Shown: piece by piece, positions 7,388-15,076 of the stretch
How positions within the stretch are numbered: position 1 is the first letter of the stretch
Layout of the letters: each line of letters opens with the position of its first letter
NCBI GenBank assembly: GCA_025716855.1
Contig: JAIXMQ010000187.1
Coordinates: 1-15,076 of the forward strand
DNA: 15,076 nt
Direction of reading: 5' to 3'
Source of the DNA: Pilaira anomala
Taxonomy: Eukaryota; Mucoromycota; Mucoromycetes; Mucorales; Mucoraceae
Notes under the pieces: generated by a model
The model's input: only the letters and a program-made list of their open reading frames with translations
Told to the model about the DNA's origin: nothing
The model's database searches: none
Made by a program: the position numbers and the translations under genes

Positions 7388-8192
7388 GCCCTAAGAAAAA
7401 AAATTTAAAAAAATGGGAATTCACTACCAAAAAAATAAAATAAATCCACCGGAATAATCATACTTCAATTAAATAAAGCATTTAAAAGAGATCTATGAAT
7501 AGAAAAGTCTATTTTTGCTAAAAAAAAATTTTCAGAATTTTCTCACGAAATATCAACTTAATAGCAGGGCAAGCCCCCCAATGTCCAGTCAATTTCGGAT
7601 TACGAAATCAATATCTGAGCAACTCCAGCCAATAATATTGCAGAGTTATGTTACACCGGATATTAAACCTTGAGCTGAGGCCATCTTTATTAACATAACT
7701 AGACTAAACCCAATTCTCGGATCCCATATATGTAAAAAAAAAAAAAACAACAAACTGGATTAAAAAACTAATAACTTTACAGTAATTCTGTGTTCCATCA
7801 TTGATAATAAACAATTATGCTTAGCCCGATCTATAAATTATTTAGCTATTTGAGAAATGTTCTACTTAACCTATTTGCATACACAATAATTCAACTCAAC
7901 TAATTTTTTTATACACAATAATTCAACTCAACTAATTTGCCTTATACATAATAACTCAACTCAACCAATTCGCATACACAATTACTCAACTCAACCAATT
8001 TGCATATATAATAACTCAACTCAATCAATTGGCATGCACAAGAATCCGTATTGAAAAACTATAATCTTTACAACATTCCGAGCTCTATAAGCCGCCTTTA
8101 ATTACTTGAAAAAAAATTTAATTAATAAGGTCAACTTAACCAATTTTATACACTATAATTCAACTCAACTAATTTGCATACATAAATCTTTA
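7388..8192. other. Degraded interior of the IS630-like element
   Basis: No reading frame of useful length or recognised transposase motif is present, although the N-terminal two thirds of a transposase would be expected here. It contains an A-run near 7736 and the 31-bp minisatellite at 7861-8040. Either the coding sequence was deleted or replaced, or the copy was always non-autonomous. Confidence 0.5.
7861..8190 (+). repeat. ~31-bp minisatellite (AATTTGCATACACAATAATT..)
   Basis: Core TCAACTCAAC occurs at 7891, 7923, 7956, 7986 and 8016, giving spacings of 32, 33, 30 and 30 bp. A divergent unit precedes it at 7861, and one or two more lie at 8130-8190 after a 90-bp gap. Units alternate TCAACTCAACYAATT with TGCATACACAATAA. 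It lies wholly inside the IS630-like element. Confidence 0.85.
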
Positions 8193-8528
8193 AGTACGTA
8201 TGTATAGCTAAGCAAGGCCATATCTTAGAGCTGTACCACCGGTTTCACTGTGAGACTAACCCGATTGAAAGATTCTGGGGCGGCTAAAAAAATGGCTCGA
8301 CAAAACTGCAATTACAGTTTTGTTTCTTTGGACAAAAACATAAATTCGTTCTTAGATAGTGCTTCCCCTCCTAGAGAACCACCTTTTCTGATAAGAAGAT
8401 ATTGGAATAAAAATTTTAGGTATATTGAAGCCCACAGTCAGGGAAAAGATGCAAGACAGGCTTTAGGGGTGGTAAAGAAGTTTTCTAAAGATCAGAAATC
8501 ACATCGAAAATTTCGCTTATATCAATAA
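8193..8528 (+). pseudogene. IS630-like transposase C-terminal remnant, frameshifted
   Basis: Two frames join into one family-like C-terminus of about 110 residues. The first, ending at a TAA at 8286-8288, reads GHILELYHRFHCETNPIERFWG and contains the third catalytic glutamate (NPIE). The second, open through 8250-8528, takes over at GAAKKMARQNCNYSF and runs to RKFRLYQ and TAA. A single missing G in the run at 8277-8280 explains the shift. The wording CE.NPIE..WG, then a basic region with YSF, is typical of fungal IS630-type DDE transposases. The DNA-binding domain and the two catalytic aspartates are absent from the window. Confidence 0.8.
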
Positions 8529-8542
8529 AAAAAATATTTGTA

Positions 8543-8580
8543 CAATGGGGTGAGGAAAGTTTGGCTAATTAGAACTCCGA
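8543..8580 (+). repeat. Left inverted repeat of Tc1-like element 2
   Basis: Identical to the reverse complement of 9819-9856. Similarity ends sharply at 8581. Confidence 0.96.
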
Positions 8581-8665
8581 CTTTCAAGGTAATCAAGCGA
8601 CATGATATTGTTAAAACCTTTATTTCTCTTTTTTTTTCTTTATAATATATAATTTTTTTTAATAA

Positions 8666-9661
8666 ATGCCTCGCTTAACTACTGAACAGAAAGCTATGAT
8701 TGTTGAACGCGCTAGAGGAGACGTTACTCAGGAGCAGGTTGCAAATGATTTTGGAGTCGCGGTTTCTACCGTAGGTAGAATTATTAGACGATTCGAAGAA
8801 CGAGGAACTGTAGAGAGTAAGAAGAGCTCTGGAAGACCAAAGAGTTTAACAGAAAGAGACAGACACTTTTTGAGAAGACATGTTAAAAATAACAGAGCCT
8901 CAACCATGCAATCTATTATTAACGAAATGCCTTTCAAGATGAGTACATGGTTACTTCGAAAAGAGCTTAAAGCAATGAATATAAGCAAAAGAATGAGAAC
9001 CAAAAAGGCATATCTTGAGAATAAGCATATTAAAGAGAGATTGAAGTTTGCCAAAGAGCACAAAAACTGGACTTTGGAGCAGTGGAGGGACGTTATTTGG
9101 ACAGATGAGTCAAGTATCGAAATCGGTCGCGATATTGATCTGAAGAAAGTATGGAGGGAGCCTAAGGAGAAATTTTTGAAGGAATGTTTGAAGCCTTCTT
9201 TCATGAGTGGAAGAACCAAAGTAATGGTTTGGGGTGCCATTCGTGGTAGTGAGAAGTCTCGATTGGTAGTTTTACCTAAAGGAAGGATCAGAAGCAAAGA
9301 ATATGTTGACTGTGTGTGTAAACCTGTTTTACTAGGCTTATACAATATTAAACCAGGTTCCATACTTATGGAGGATAATGCTCCTATTCATACCAGTCGT
9401 GAGACAAATAAGTGGAGAGAAGAAGCTTCTGTAAATAAAATAAAATGGCCAGCAAGATCTCCGGATTTGAATCCAATTGAAAACATGTGGAACATTTTAA
9501 AAAGAGAATGGTATAACCACAGATCAAAACGCTCCACTCAAGTAATGATTGAGTATGCCTGGAGAAGTATATCTGTTGAGTATGTCAATAAACTCATTGA
9601 TAGTATGCCATCCCGCATGCAACAAGTGATTGATGCAAAGGGAGGACCTATTAAATATTGA
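8666..9661 (+). CDS. Tc1-like transposase, DD34E, intact
   Basis: A 331-aa transposase with the full Tc1 layout. Residues about 5-48 form a helix-turn-helix (TQEQVANDFGVAVSTVGRII), followed by a GRPK motif at 56-59, the counterpart of the GRPR linker, and a second DNA-binding region up to about 115. The catalytic residues are D147 (VIWTDES), D237 (LMEDNAPIH) and E272 (SPDLNPIENMW), with 34 residues between the last two, the standard Tc1 spacing. It starts at the first ATG, 123 bp from the element's left end, and stops at TGA 195 bp before the right end. It should cut at its own 38-bp ends and insert at TA. It is only distantly like the DD35E protein at 267-1337. Confidence 0.97.
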   Translation: MPRLTTEQKAMIVERARGDVTQEQVANDFGVAVSTVGRIIRRFEERGTVESKKSSGRPKSLTERDRHFLRRHVKNNRASTMQSIINEMPFKMSTWLLRKELKAMNISKRMRTKKAYLENKHIKERLKFAKEHKNWTLEQWRDVIWTDESSIEIGRDIDLKKVWREPKEKFLKECLKPSFMSGRTKVMVWGAIRGSEKSRLVVLPKGRIRSKEYVDCVCKPVLLGLYNIKPGSILMEDNAPIHTSRETNKWREEASVNKIKWPARSPDLNPIENMWNILKREWYNHRSKRSTQVMIEYAWRSISVEYVNKLIDSMPSRMQQVIDAKGGPIKY

Positions 9662-9818
9662 TGTAAAATAACCCGATTTTTTTTTTAAATTTCTCTCTGT
9701 TTGTGCGTTGACAATAAAATATGCTTTTTTAATTATTTATGCAATAAAAAGTTAGATAGCTATGATAGAAAAGTATGTAAAGACTTCAAAAGTTATTTTT
9801 TCCTTCCAGACATGTGTT

Positions 9819-9856
9819 TCGGAGTTCTAATTAGCCAAACTTTCCTCACCCCATTG
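9819..9856 (-). repeat. Right inverted repeat of Tc1-like element 2
   Basis: Perfect partner of 8543-8580, followed by the TA duplication. Confidence 0.96.
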
Positions 9857-9858
9857 TA

Positions 9859-9996
9859 CATTATAATAGTCCCCATTAATATTTTAAAATATGTTTAATT
9901 CATGTTTGGCATCATAAAATGTAAGAACGTTCGCAATGAGCATTTTTTTTTTAAAAAAAACGGAGTTTAAATCAAAAGCTGAAAATGTCCGTTTTT
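9859..9996. other. 3' remainder of the IS630-like element
   Basis: Non-coding sequence between the inner element and the right inverted repeat. A hairpin is formed by AAAAAACGGA near 9953-9962 and TCCGTTTTTT near 9988-9997, which may be a subterminal structure. Confidence 0.5.
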
Positions 9997-10028
9997 TTAA
10001 AATATATGATTTAAAAATAGATGCACTG
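9997..10028 (-). repeat. Right inverted repeat of the IS630-like element
   Basis: Partner of 7356-7387. It is followed by TA and then CCAATAATATATT, which continues the block B array. Confidence 0.9.
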
Positions 10029-10030
10029 TA

Positions 10031-10461
10031 CCAATAATATATTAAAACCTGTCTATTCTATGATGATTAAAACCTGCCTATTTTTTAAATGAAAACCTGT
10101 CGCCAAATTTATGAATTTATCAATCGGATCGTTCAAAACGGTTAATTTTTGGGCAGTATTTTATACGAGAGAGGTGGTTTGTGCTGTTAATAAAGTTGTC
10201 CTTTTTACTGCAAGTTATGAATCAATACTGCCCAGTATATTGGATGGTATCTTACCAAATGTGCAGTTATGTTACCTATTGAATGGGTGTATATAACACC
10301 AGATTGGAGATAATAATTACCAACTCAATTGGTATGAAACTACCTGAATGGTAAACGCACTAACTCAATACTGCCAATTTCTACAGCTAAGCGTAGGGCA
10401 GCATTTACACCAATAATGCCCAATATTGGTGGGAATGCTAGTATACTTTCGGTCATAGTGG
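10031..10461 (+). repeat. Dispersed repeat ABC, copy 2, right part
   Basis: The rest of block B (units near 10031, 10050, 10074 and 10097) and block C, matching 2930-3277 of copy 1. Shared landmarks are ATCGTTCAAAACG, ATACTGCCCAG.ATATTGGATG, TATATAACACCAGATTGGA, CAGCTAAGCGTAGGGCAG and the final ATAGTGG. Similarity stops at about 10461, immediately before the PIF/Harbinger transposase coding region. Confidence 0.85.
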
Positions 10462-10478
10462 AAGACAACAGCAGTCTG

Positions 10479-11843
10479 ATGAGATTTTCAATCTCTATGC
10501 TGCATGAAATCTATACGAATTCACCACCAAGAATGTTTAGTGATGTTCGTCGTAAACACGATTGTTTGGATTTTACCAAACAATATTGGACTCAAAAGCA
10601 TCCTTTCTTGAAAACTGACGAGAAGCTATTCAAGACCAATTATAGGGTTAGCGTATCTACATTCAACTGGCTTGTTGAAAGGGCAACCAAAGCACCTGAG
10701 TATGCAGGAACTCAATTGAGAGATGGAATCCCTGTAGAAATTCAAATCGCTTTGGTTCTTTGGAGATTCGCAAACACACACTTTGGATTTCGAATTGCAG
10801 AGGTTAATTTGGGTGTTTCAGCTGGTTCTTACAACAATGTTACCAACCGATTTGTCGATTTTATGTCTAGAATCAGTGCTAGCATAATTTCATGGCCATA
10901 CAACGACCCTGTACGTGCTCTTGAAATTGCAAATGGCTTCAAGAATTTGGGTGACAACGAACGTCTTGATAACGTGATTGGAGCTATGGATGGAAAGAAT
11001 TTCGTTATCCAGAAACCTAGTATCAGAGGAAACAATTACATCGATAGAAAAAACCATGCTTCCTTAAGCATGCTCGCAGTTTGTGATTATGTAGGAAGAT
11101 ACTTATTCGTTCAAATTGGAGAGACAGGTAAAAAAAAAAAAAAAAAAAAAAAAAAATAGAGACAAAAAGAGCAACATGTGAATAATTATCTCTGTATAAG
11201 ACTTAAGCTAAAATATGTTATAATTATATATTATTTAGGAAGAACACATGATGCCCATGAATTTTCTAACAGTAAGATTTGCAAGCCATTGATATTCAAC
11301 CCTGAAGAGATGTGTCCAGCCGGAACTCTGTCATCATAGCAGGTAAAAAAAAAACGGAAATATAACATTTATTTCAATGAAGACTCAGCTTTTCCTCTTT
11401 TGAAGAATCTTTGGGTCCCGTTTAAGGAAGATCTAGTAAACTCCCCTGAACAAACATATTACAATCTTGTGCATTCAAGAACACGACAAAAAGTTGAACA
11501 TTCTTTTAGATTATTAACCGCAAGATGGAGATTCCTCTGGAAACATCTTTACCAGTTAGATATTCAAAGAATTGTTAAAACCATTCATGCCTGTTGTTGC
11601 TTACACAACATTTGTATCGATCAAAATGACACTGGAGAATTCCTTGATACCCGAAACTTCGATGAATTCATTCAAATCAACAGCAGAACAACATCTGAAG
11701 AAGAACATATCGAATTCAGTGAGTTATTTGGATTAGATAACTTGAGTGTATTGACTGGAGGAGAAAGGGCAAGAAATACACAGCTAAGAAGATCAAGGAA
11801 TGAAGCTGTCGTGTTAAGACAAAGAAAGATGAGATGGTTGTAG
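10479..11843 (+). pseudogene. PIF/Harbinger transposase, three exons, frameshifted
   Basis: A DDE_Tnp_4-type transposase of about 400 residues. Exon 1 ends at 11127, intron 1 is 11128-11238, exon 2 is 11239-11342, intron 2 is 11343-11382 (40 bp) and exon 3 runs to TAG at 11841-11843. Catalytic residues: the first D is in GAMDG (D at 10989-10991), the second in ADSAF, its codon split by intron 2, and E in KVEHSF (11496-11498). GRTHDAHEF is the conserved block before the second D. Exon 2 is 104 nt where 105 are needed to keep frame; one base seems missing in GGAACTCTGTC near 11325. After TAG the frame continues with an acid-rich tail to TAG at 11900-11902, so that stop may also be secondary. 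The ATG at 10416 lies in repeat C, so 10479 or 10533 is more likely. Confidence 0.85.
11128..11238 (+). other. Transposase intron 1 with 27-A run at the donor
   Basis: GT at 11128 is followed at once by 27 A (11130-11156). The intron ends TTATTTAG at 11238. Splicing joins GAGACAG to GAAGAAC and restores the conserved GRTHD block in phase 1. Reading through would add a polylysine tract and stop at TAG (11157-11159). Confidence 0.75.
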
Positions 11844-12172
11844 GAGAACCATCAAAGAAGAATGGAAGAAGAGGATGAAGATAGTGAAGATGGTGATTAT
11901 TAGTAATAAACTTTTTTTTTTTATGTATTTGGATTTTTTGTGATTTACATTTTGAAATGTACTTATTGCATGAGTTAAAAAAGCTAATGAGATGAAGAAA
12001 TTGTTATTTATTGTTTATGTAAAAAAAAAAAAAAAAAAAAAAAAGGTAAGTTTAAAAAGTATTAAGAGCGTGAATTGTTTCTATTTCTAAAAAAATTTTC
12101 TTTCTCATCTCGGTCTAATCTTCTCTGATGATCAAGAATCTGGCTAATTCTATCAAGACGTTCCATCGACAA
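11844..12172. other. Convergent intergenic region of the PIF/Harbinger pair
   Basis: After a decayed acidic tail (GAA/GAT-rich, to 11902), the region is AT-rich with a T-run at 11912 and about 24 A near 12021-12044. Both genes end here, so it probably carries their termination and polyadenylation signals. No inverted repeat or further gene is recognised. Confidence 0.5.
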
Positions 12173-13065
12173 TTAATGATAGTAATCAATGTTCTCTTTC
12201 ATGTTTTGACTACTTCTAGTAATCGCATCATTAATCAATGAACGTATATCATTTGGAGTGCCAATTCTATCAAGATTATTACTATCATTACTATTGCGAC
12301 TGTCTTGTCCATCTTCTCTTTCGACACGTCTTCTTGTACGGCGCCCGGCTCCAGAAACATAATTCAAAGAATTACTTGAAGTTCTTTGGGAATCAGCACG
12401 ATGAAGTCTTGCATAGCGACGTGCAGGTACCAGTATTTTTTCTTGGATTTGACGACTTGGCATATGGACCACACCTCGTTGTCTTGCGTTTTCCTCAACC
12501 AGCCTCTCCTTGTCTTCGTAACTCATACCTTCTCTAACATGTGGTTCGGTATATAAGTTTGCTGTCATTACCGTAGGCCCTTCACCATTGATGTCAGTAC
12601 CCATCACTATCTGGGGGTGTATGGTACGATCATTAGCCAAGATCTGACCAACCTCATTATAAATGGCCAAGTAATATTTGGATTGACACCACCAATTCCG
12701 GTCATCCCATTTTCGGTTTTCAGATCTCTGTATTTCATTTTCAATTTATTCCAATAGTCTTGCATGTTTTTTACATCGAATCTTGAATCCAAAAATCTTG
12801 TTATTACAGCGGTAATGCCATTGTAGTTGATTACAAGCTGTTCCCGGAAACATACCAATGCTTGGTCCCAAATTCTTCCTTTTACAAAAGTATCAGTAGC
12901 ATTGGCCAGAGGGTCGTTGATACCTAAAATAATCTGCAAGAAGATCCATGTTATTTTATCATTCCATCTGACGTTGCCATTACTTGAACTCGAACGATTA
13001 CCCAAAGAAGAAGTACCCAGAGAAGAATGACCCACGGAAGAAGTATCAAAAGAAGAACCAGGCAT
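12173..13065 (-). pseudogene. PIF/Harbinger Myb/SANT-like partner protein, frameshifted
   Basis: PIF/Harbinger elements usually encode a second, Myb/SANT-like DNA-binding protein needed with the transposase. This frame fits: a Ser-rich start (about 1-30), then a tryptophan-bearing helical domain (WNDKITWIFLQIIL, RIWDQALVCF, MQDYWNKLKMKYRDLK, ITWPF), about residues 33-130. At 12661-12663 the T run on the coding strand is one base short; the sequence then continues in the next frame (YNEVGQILANDRTIHPQIV) to 12173. The C-terminal part has a basic patch (GAGRRTRRRVERED) and an Asn/Asp-rich region, about 297 residues in all. It starts at ATG 13065; upstream the frame is open a short way but has no ATG. 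Its convergence with the transposase supports one element. Confidence 0.75.
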
Positions 13066-13633
13066 GGGAGAAGAAACTTCTCGAGAATAAGCAGGTGTGG
13101 TACTACTTCTGTTTTGATCATTTCTACCGTTACAAAATGAGCTGAATATTGATCAGCTACGAATTGGAAATTTCTGGAAGGTTAAGACATTGTTTTGAGG
13201 TAAGAGAAAATGTAGATTGTATTAAAAAAAAGGTAGTACTTTATTAATAAAAAATATGTCAATTGTATTTCCTGTCAAATATTTATAATAAATTGTTCCT
13301 GAATTGACATCATATTTTGTTTATCTCAGATTTTAGTGCATTTTTGTGTGTAACGGGCAGTTTATGATTTCTTTTTTCAGGATTGTCGAAGGGTCAGGCC
13401 TTTCGAAAACTTTTGTGGCTTATATCTACTTATTTGGACGTGTCTCCAAATTTAGCTTAGGATATTTTAACCATTCTAGGAGTTTGAAAGATTTTCGAAA
13501 GCATCTTGAGCGCACCCAAAGTTTGCTCCCTCAGTTTAGTATTTTAATTTTTTTTTTTGCTGTCACACGGCAACAGTTTAAATGGCGCATTACAGCTCAG
13601 CCCAGGCAGGGCAAAAATCCTACTTGAGAATAG
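13066..13633. other. Spacer between PIF/Harbinger pair and the last transposase
   Basis: It should contain the promoter of the Myb-like gene, the right end of the PIF/Harbinger element and the left end of the next element, but I find no convincing terminal inverted repeat for either. A short inverted repeat (GTCAATT/AATTGAC, near 13258-13306) is present. A 93-codon frame at 13346-13627 has no recognisable domain and is not called as a gene. Confidence 0.45.
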
Positions 13634-13684
13634 CCTAAGATCAAATATTTTTATAGCACTTTAATTGAATATACGAAGCCTACA

Positions 13685-14839
13685 ATGAATAAGAAGCATG
13701 AAAATAGCCATGTTAATGCTTATAATAGAGCTAGGTACTTGTCTATCCAATTGTACTGTAATTTTAGATTAGAAGGTTTTCTCAAAATTGAATCCGCTAA
13801 GAAAGCCGCCTACCATCTTTGGCCTAATTGTTCGAAGCATTATAGATATCAAGTAATTCTCAATTGGCCTGCCGAGTTTCTTGATAAAAAAATCTTATCC
13901 GATCATTGTCAAGGTGCTCACGTCAAGAGAGTTTCTTTTCTGAATGATAATGATGTGAAGTTAAAAATAATAGAAAAAATCAAAACAACTTTACATCAGT
14001 ACTGAAGTATTGACAATGGTTTGAAGATTATTGGCGATGAAATTGTTCCTTCTCTTCTTGGAGTAACAGGTAATATATGTGCAACTACATTAGCTAATTA
14101 TTTATATGAATAGGGTTATTCATATCGCAAGAATGAAAAAGCCATTTTCTCTGATTGCTATGAAAGACCCGATGTTGTTGAGTATAGAGAAAAATAGAGT
14201 AAAAGAATGGTCGAGTATATGAAACGTTCCAAATTTTACGAAGGCGAGCAACAAAAAAAAGTAATGGAACCTGTTTTAGAACATGGTGCCAAAAAGATTG
14301 TTTTCGTAACACATGATGAAAGCACTTTTTACGCCAATGATAGTAAAAGAAACTTTTGGTTAATAGAAGGTGAAAACTATATTAGAAAGAAGGGGCAAGG
14401 GTCTTCCATTATGATAAGTGAATTTCAATGACCTTGTCATGGAACAATGAAATACGGTGGAAGAACATCAAGAGTTATGTTTAAAGTTGGTGGAGATAGA
14501 GAGGGCTGGTGGACATATCAGTACATGGTGGCACAGCTTAAGGATGATGTAATTGAACTTTTCGATCTTTTGCATCCTGGCTGTTCTGCTGTGTTCTTAT
14601 TTGACAACAGCTCCAATCACTCTGCCTATGCTGATGACGCTCTTGTTGCTAGTCGCATGACATTGAATGAAAAGATCTCGACAGTTCAATACAAGTATCA
14701 ATTTAGAGATACTTCTGTCAAGTTAAACAATGGCAAGATTAGTCGACAATCTTTCTACTATGAAAAAACAGAAAAGAAAAGTCTACAGTTCGTAAAGAAA
14801 GTTATTTTAAAGGTAAAAATTATTTCTAAATATTTATAA
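13685..14839 (+). pseudogene. Fungal DDE transposase (IS630-like type) with four stops
   Basis: One reading frame runs from ATG 13685 to TAA 14837-14839 and is broken only by stops at 14003 (TGA), 14111 (TAG), 14195 (TAG) and 14429 (TGA); no frameshift occurs. The N-terminal part resembles a helix-turn-helix region (ESAKKAAYHLWPN). GYSYRKNEKAIFSDCYERPD and VVEYREK precede the core. The first catalytic D is in VTHDESTF and the second in FLFDNSSNHSAYADDAL. The third acidic residue, expected further on, is not seen: after FRDTS..QSFYYEKT the sequence ends in a possible intron donor (AAG|GTAAAAA, 14811/14812). The wording matches a transposase type I know from Mucoromycota and AM fungi. The gene is non-functional as it stands. 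Confidence 0.8.
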
Positions 14840-15076
14840 CTAGTTATATAGTTTTTTTCTTAAATAAATTTTTGATTCTTTTAGTGATAAATATGTTAAA
14901 CGTTGTAGTTTGTTGAAAGTCTTAAAATAAGATAAGGTTTTTATTTATGAGAAAAAAGAGGTTGTATTTATATTCAAAAAAAAAGGGTGGGAAAATAGTC
15001 TACTCTTTTCACATAAGATTGACAGTCTTGATTCATAATAATTTATATTGTAAGAGTAGAGGAAAGAGATGTAAAT
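14840..15076. other. Right flank, possible end of the last transposase
   Basis: AT-rich. If GT at 14812 is a splice donor, an acceptor could be TTTTAG at about 14879-14884, but the sequence beyond gives only a short frame (DKYVKRCSLLKVLK) that I cannot match with confidence. No terminal repeat is seen before the window ends. Confidence 0.4.

Larger units (their letters stand above)
8541..9858 (+). mobile_element. Complete Tc1-like DNA transposon (element 2), nested
   Basis: The element proper is 8543-9856 (1314 bp) with TA at 8541-8542 and 9857-9858. Its inverted repeats, 8543-8580 and 9819-9856, are 38 bp and identical; the tip is CAATGGGGTGAGGAAAGTTT. The repeats are unlike those of element 1 and of the surrounding IS630-like element, so this is a third, independent family. 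The transposase gene is undamaged. It inserted just after the stop codon of the host element's transposase remnant. Perfect ends and an intact gene make it the youngest insertion in the nest. Confidence 0.96.
7354..10030 (+). mobile_element. IS630/Tc1-type element interrupted by a second element
   Basis: The element is 7356-10028, flanked by TA at 7354-7355 and 10029-10030. Its inverted repeats, 7356-7387 and 9997-10028, match at 31 of 32 positions; the tip is CAGTGCATCTATTTTTAAAT. Without the inner Tc1-like element and its duplicated TA it would be about 1.36 kb. The only recognisable coding part is a transposase C-terminus at 8193-8528, so it is a decayed copy. Joining its flanks at one TA gives CATACCAAT, which fits the block B unit, confirming both boundaries and the target duplication. 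Confidence 0.88.

Noticed and set aside
7861..8040. Regular ~31-bp repeats as a CRISPR array
   Set aside because: Units are contiguous, with no unique spacers, and lie in a eukaryotic transposon; this is a minisatellite.
8728..9363. 211-codon minus-strand frame opposite the second Tc1-like transposase
   Set aside because: Antisense shadow; the plus-strand frame has the full DD34E signature.
9701..9898. 65-codon frame crossing the right inverted repeat of Tc1-like element 2
   Set aside because: It runs through the non-coding end of one element into another; low-complexity composition.
10416..10478. ATG at 10416 as the PIF/Harbinger transposase start
   Set aside because: It lies in repeat C, the corresponding position in copy 1 has no ATG, and the first residues are not family-like.
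10300..13400. Terminal inverted repeats of the PIF/Harbinger element
   Set aside because: I compared both flanks by eye and found no convincing pair; short GGGCAG-type similarities are direct or too short.
13346..13627. 93-codon open frame as a gene
   Set aside because: No recognisable domain, a poly-F stretch from a T-run, and no splice or frame continuity with the transposase downstream.
14070..14113. GT...AG segment as an intron that would remove the TAG at 14111
   Set aside because: The segment itself reads as family-like coding sequence (ICATTLANYLYE) leading into GYSYRK, so a nonsense change is the better explanation.
13685..14839. Reassigned TAG and TGA codons (alternative genetic code)
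   Set aside because: Other genes in the window end properly at TAG, TGA and TAA, including an intact transposase that ends in TGA.

Overview
The window is AT-rich eukaryotic DNA made almost entirely of transposable elements and their ruins. I see no certain host gene. Short GT...AG introns inside transposase genes, the mix of families (Tc1-like, IS630-like, PIF/Harbinger, Ty3/gypsy) and the transposase wording suggest an early-diverging fungus, probably Mucoromycota. That placement is inference from memory of protein families, not a database result.

Layout. 75-1470: a complete Tc1-like element with TA target duplications, terminal inverted repeats (TIRs) of 57 bp with one mismatch, and an intact 356-aa DD35E transposase on the minus strand. 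1471-2017: non-coding DNA with short repeated and palindromic motifs. 2018-3277: first copy of an unnamed dispersed repeat, called ABC here. A holds two poly-T tracts and an internal ~130-bp tandem duplication, B is a ~23-bp tandem array, and C is a hairpin-rich end. 3278-5046: a 5'-truncated, frameshifted Ty3/gypsy pol fragment (RNase H and integrase), followed by a possible 3' LTR. 5859-6351: an unrecognised two-exon gene with one internal stop.

6501-10461: the second ABC copy, split by nested insertions. An IS630-like element with TA duplications (7356-10028) sits inside array B. A complete Tc1-like element with 38-bp perfect TIRs and an intact 331-aa DD34E transposase (8543-9856) sits inside that. 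Removing the outer element leaves a normal array unit, so the order of events can be read: ABC copy, then IS630-like element, then Tc1-like element.

10479-13065: a PIF/Harbinger pair in convergent orientation, with a DDE transposase (three exons, one frameshift) on plus and its Myb/SANT-like partner (one frameshift) on minus. 13685-14839: another fungal DDE transposase, in one unbroken frame interrupted by four stop codons and cut or degraded at its 3' end.

Only the two Tc1-like elements look capable of encoding a full transposase. The rest is decayed. The most novel item is the ABC repeat: two copies of about 1.26 kb, conserved internal architecture, no recognisable coding capacity, and 3' ends that both stop directly against transposon coding sequence of unrelated families.
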